From NCBI GenBank assembly GCA_002938045.1, contig PTLJ01000101.1, positions 1 through 6,198 on the forward strand: DNA of 6,198 nt, written 5' to 3'. This DNA comes from Alphaproteobacteria bacterium MarineAlpha3_Bin4. GTDB taxonomy: Bacteria; Pseudomonadota; Alphaproteobacteria; Rhodospirillales; Casp-alpha2. Positions 4,365-6,198 of this stretch are shown in pieces (the first letter of the stretch is position 1; each line of letters starts with the position of its first letter). Made by a program: the position numbers and the translations under genes. The notes beneath the pieces were generated by a model, which was given only the letters and a program-made list of their open reading frames with translations, was not told where the DNA came from and made no database searches.

Positions 4365-6198
4365 TGAGACAGCATTCCACTTCACGTTGGATCACCCAAC
4401 AGACCAAGTGTCGGCAGCTTCCAAGTGGAAAGGGGGCTGAAGTTGCCAAAATAGAGATAACAACACAAATTGCGATCACACTGAGGCGTTATCTTTACTC
4501 TGCGATGATAGCGCTTTCAGTTGGGGCTTGCTCCGTGATGCCTCAACCAATGACCGTTTCCGATGCAGAGAAAAGCGCTGAGGAAGATCATGCGCTGATG
4601 TTCGGTAAAGGGGAAAAGATTGTGGGTCGTCTGTCCCTTGAAGGAGCTATAGCGCGAGCGTTGAAATACAATCTTGATCATCGAGCGAAAGCCATGGAGC
4701 AAGCATTAGCCCTTAACCAGCTGGAATTAGATAATTTTGAACTTTTGCCCGGCCTAACGGCCAATGCCAGGTATTCCGACCGCTCGGAATTTAGTGCGAG
4801 CGTTTCAAAACAGATTGACGGACTCCCACCGACAGGTGACCCCTCCTATTCTGGAGATCGCACGCAGTTTACAGGTGACTTGACACTTAGTTGGAACATT
4901 CTGGATTTTGGTGTCAGTTATTTTAACGCCCGCCAGAACGCTGACCGTGCCTTAATCGCTAATGAACGCCGGAGAAAAACTTTACATAAATTAATCCGGG
5001 AGGTCCAAGCTTCCTATTGGCGAGTGGTCGCAGCACAAAAACTCGGGGATCGAGTAAAGGCAGCGGTGACCCAGGCCGAGAAAGCCCTGGCCAATGCGAG
5101 AAAGGTTGAACAGGAAAAACTACGCACTCCAACGGAAACGCTCCGCTTTCAAAAACAATTACTAGGTAATATCCGTAGACTGGAAACGGTGAGCCAGCAG
5201 CTATCGTCGGCACGCGTGGAATTGGCGGCTTTGATTAATGTTCCACCATCCACCAAGTTTCGCGTCATCACACCTTTGACGAGCGCCTTGATTGTTCCCA
5301 AGTGGTCGGTGCCATTGGATGAGATGGAAACGCTCGCGTTTCATAACAATCCGGACATTCGTGAGAAATTCTACCTGAGCCGTATCAGCATGGAAAATGT
5401 AAAGAAATCTCTGGTTGGCTTTCTGCCGGGGATCGATCTGTCTGCCGGAATAAACTCCGATTCCAATAGTTTCCTAGAGGAAGACCATTGGTTCCAGTGG
5501 AGCGCAGCTCTTAGTCGAAACCTATTTAAGCTTTTGTCGCTCCCTGCCCAGATGCGGCATAACGATGCTCAGACGAGGGTGTCAGAAGCGCAGCGTATAG
5601 CGTTGAGGATGGCCGTATTAGCGCAGGTCCATTTGGTCGACAAGCAGTATGTAAATGCGGTTAGGCAATTTGAGCGTGCAGATGAAATATTTTCCATTGA
5701 CAAGCGCCTTTCTAACCAGATTGCAAAACGCCAGGAGTCAAGTATTCAGAGTTTACTCGAGCGTATATTCCAGGAAACGGCAGCAATTGATTCCGAATTG
5801 CGTCGCTATCAGACGTATTCGGATGTTATTGAGGCGGTTGCTCGGATTCACTCTACTCTGGGAATCCGTATTATCTCTTCCAAAGATTCCGCTAAAAACC
5901 TGAACGAGCTGACCCAGGCGGTTGGCAATGCAATGAAGGATTGGATGAATGGCTCGGCAATTAACGCCGAAGTGAAGCGGCTTGAAGTCTTGAAATCCAA
6001 GGAAACACATGAAGCTAAAAGCACAGATCATGGCGGCGACTTTGCAGCCGTTTCTGCCTGGGCACAGCAAGAAACGTCCGCGGTCAAAAACCCGAGTGGT
6101 GATGCCTCCTTTAATGCACCACCACCTGCCGCGACCGACGATAGCAATGTCGCCTTCATCGGCGCTGGCGCCGTCATTGTCGGCCGTGGCGACACGGT
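4361..6198 (+). CDS. TolC-family outer-membrane efflux/secretion lipoprotein with C-terminal extension (partial, 3' end outside window)
   Basis: At least 612 residues, open to the window edge. Seen: a long polar N-region, then a hydrophobic stretch and lipobox VGAC with C57 as the predicted lipidated residue. Two outer-membrane-factor repeats follow, at about 91-300 (LSLEGAIARALKYNLDHRAK, later DLTLSWNILDFGVSYFNARQ) and about 319-530 (DEMETLAFHNNPDIREKFYL, then FLPGIDLSAG). Both have long coiled-coil helices. From about 535 an extra, partly disordered segment rich in Ala, Pro and acidic residues ends in VIVGRGDT. Known: TolC-type trimers form the outer-membrane channel of type I secretion and tripartite pumps, and usually end near 450-500 residues. 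Inferred: the last residues may begin a LysM peptidoglycan-binding domain. It overlaps the ArsR-type gene by ATGA and is probably co-transcribed. Pairing with the FecR protein as T1SS cargo is inferred from context. Confidence 0.85.
   Translation, partial: MMRQHSTSRWITQQTKCRQLPSGKGAEVAKIEITTQIAITLRRYLYSAMIALSVGACSVMPQPMTVSDAEKSAEEDHALMFGKGEKIVGRLSLEGAIARALKYNLDHRAKAMEQALALNQLELDNFELLPGLTANARYSDRSEFSASVSKQIDGLPPTGDPSYSGDRTQFTGDLTLSWNILDFGVSYFNARQNADRALIANERRRKTLHKLIREVQASYWRVVAAQKLGDRVKAAVTQAEKALANARKVEQEKLRTPTETLRFQKQLLGNIRRLETVSQQLSSARVELAALINVPPSTKFRVITPLTSALIVPKWSVPLDEMETLAFHNNPDIREKFYLSRISMENVKKSLVGFLPGIDLSAGINSDSNSFLEEDHWFQWSAALSRNLFKLLSLPAQMRHNDAQTRVSEAQRIALRMAVLAQVHLVDKQYVNAVRQFERADEIFSIDKRLSNQIAKRQESSIQSLLERIFQETAAIDSELRRYQTYSDVIEAVARIHSTLGIRIISSKDSAKNLNELTQAVGNAMKDWMNGSAINAEVKRLEVLKSKETHEAKSTDHGGDFAAVSAWAQQETSAVKNPSGDASFNAPPPAATDDSNVAFIGAGAVIVGRGDT

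Noticed and set aside
4517..6070. Minus-strand frames (4517-4702, 4959-5213, 5753-6070) and the plus-strand frame 5655-5903
   Set aside because: All lie inside the uninterrupted TolC-family frame and show no domain or ribosome-binding site.
1..6198. CRISPR array, tRNA or rRNA genes
   Set aside because: No regularly spaced repeats, no cloverleaf with a TTCGANTC-type arm and no conserved rRNA segments were seen on either strand.

Overview
The window has three parts: a probable type I secretion substrate on the minus strand (1-2294), a scarred middle (about 2300-4050), and a plus-strand regulator/exporter pair (4056-6198). The two longest genes run off the window edges, so neither is complete. 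The N-terminal module plus FecR domain of the left gene is an architecture I associate with large surface or secreted proteins of Alphaproteobacteria (Rhodospirillales-like and magnetotactic lineages). I therefore infer a Gram-negative, probably alphaproteobacterial, host, with low confidence below phylum level.

Region 1-2294 (minus) is one uninterrupted reading frame of at least 764 codons. It has no Sec signal peptide and no cysteine. In order it carries a short beta-rich N-terminal module, a FecR domain, a long alanine-rich helical stretch, and an acidic, aromatic-rich segment. About 270 bp upstream is a strikingly good CRP-type site (TGTGA-N6-TCACA). It lies at the class II distance from a TATGAT -10 box, so cAMP-CRP-type control of the substrate is the best regulatory hypothesis here. 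The start codon itself sits in a small degenerate tandem duplication and is overlapped by a possible 23-codon upstream ORF.

Region 2300-3050 holds the leader, the promoter and, at 2800-3012, a decayed, internally deleted transposase of the IS1595/IS1016 (ISXO2-like) type. Region 3051-3755 (minus) is an intact flavodoxin-fold NAD(P)H-dependent FMN reductase-like gene, visibly more GC-rich than its surroundings. Region 3756-4055 is AT-rich and non-coding, and ends in an imperfect inverted repeat touching the start of the next gene.

Region 4056-6198 (plus) encodes a small ArsR-type winged-helix repressor, followed with an ATGA overlap by a TolC-family outer-membrane factor with a lipobox. The TolC-like protein has an unusual C-terminal extension whose last visible residues (VIVGRGDT) look like the start of a LysM domain. 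The simplest reading is a type I secretion locus: the FecR protein is the cargo, the TolC-like lipoprotein is the outer-membrane channel, and the ArsR protein controls the exporter. The ABC transporter and membrane-fusion protein are not in the window. The link between cargo and exporter is inferred from family and proximity only.
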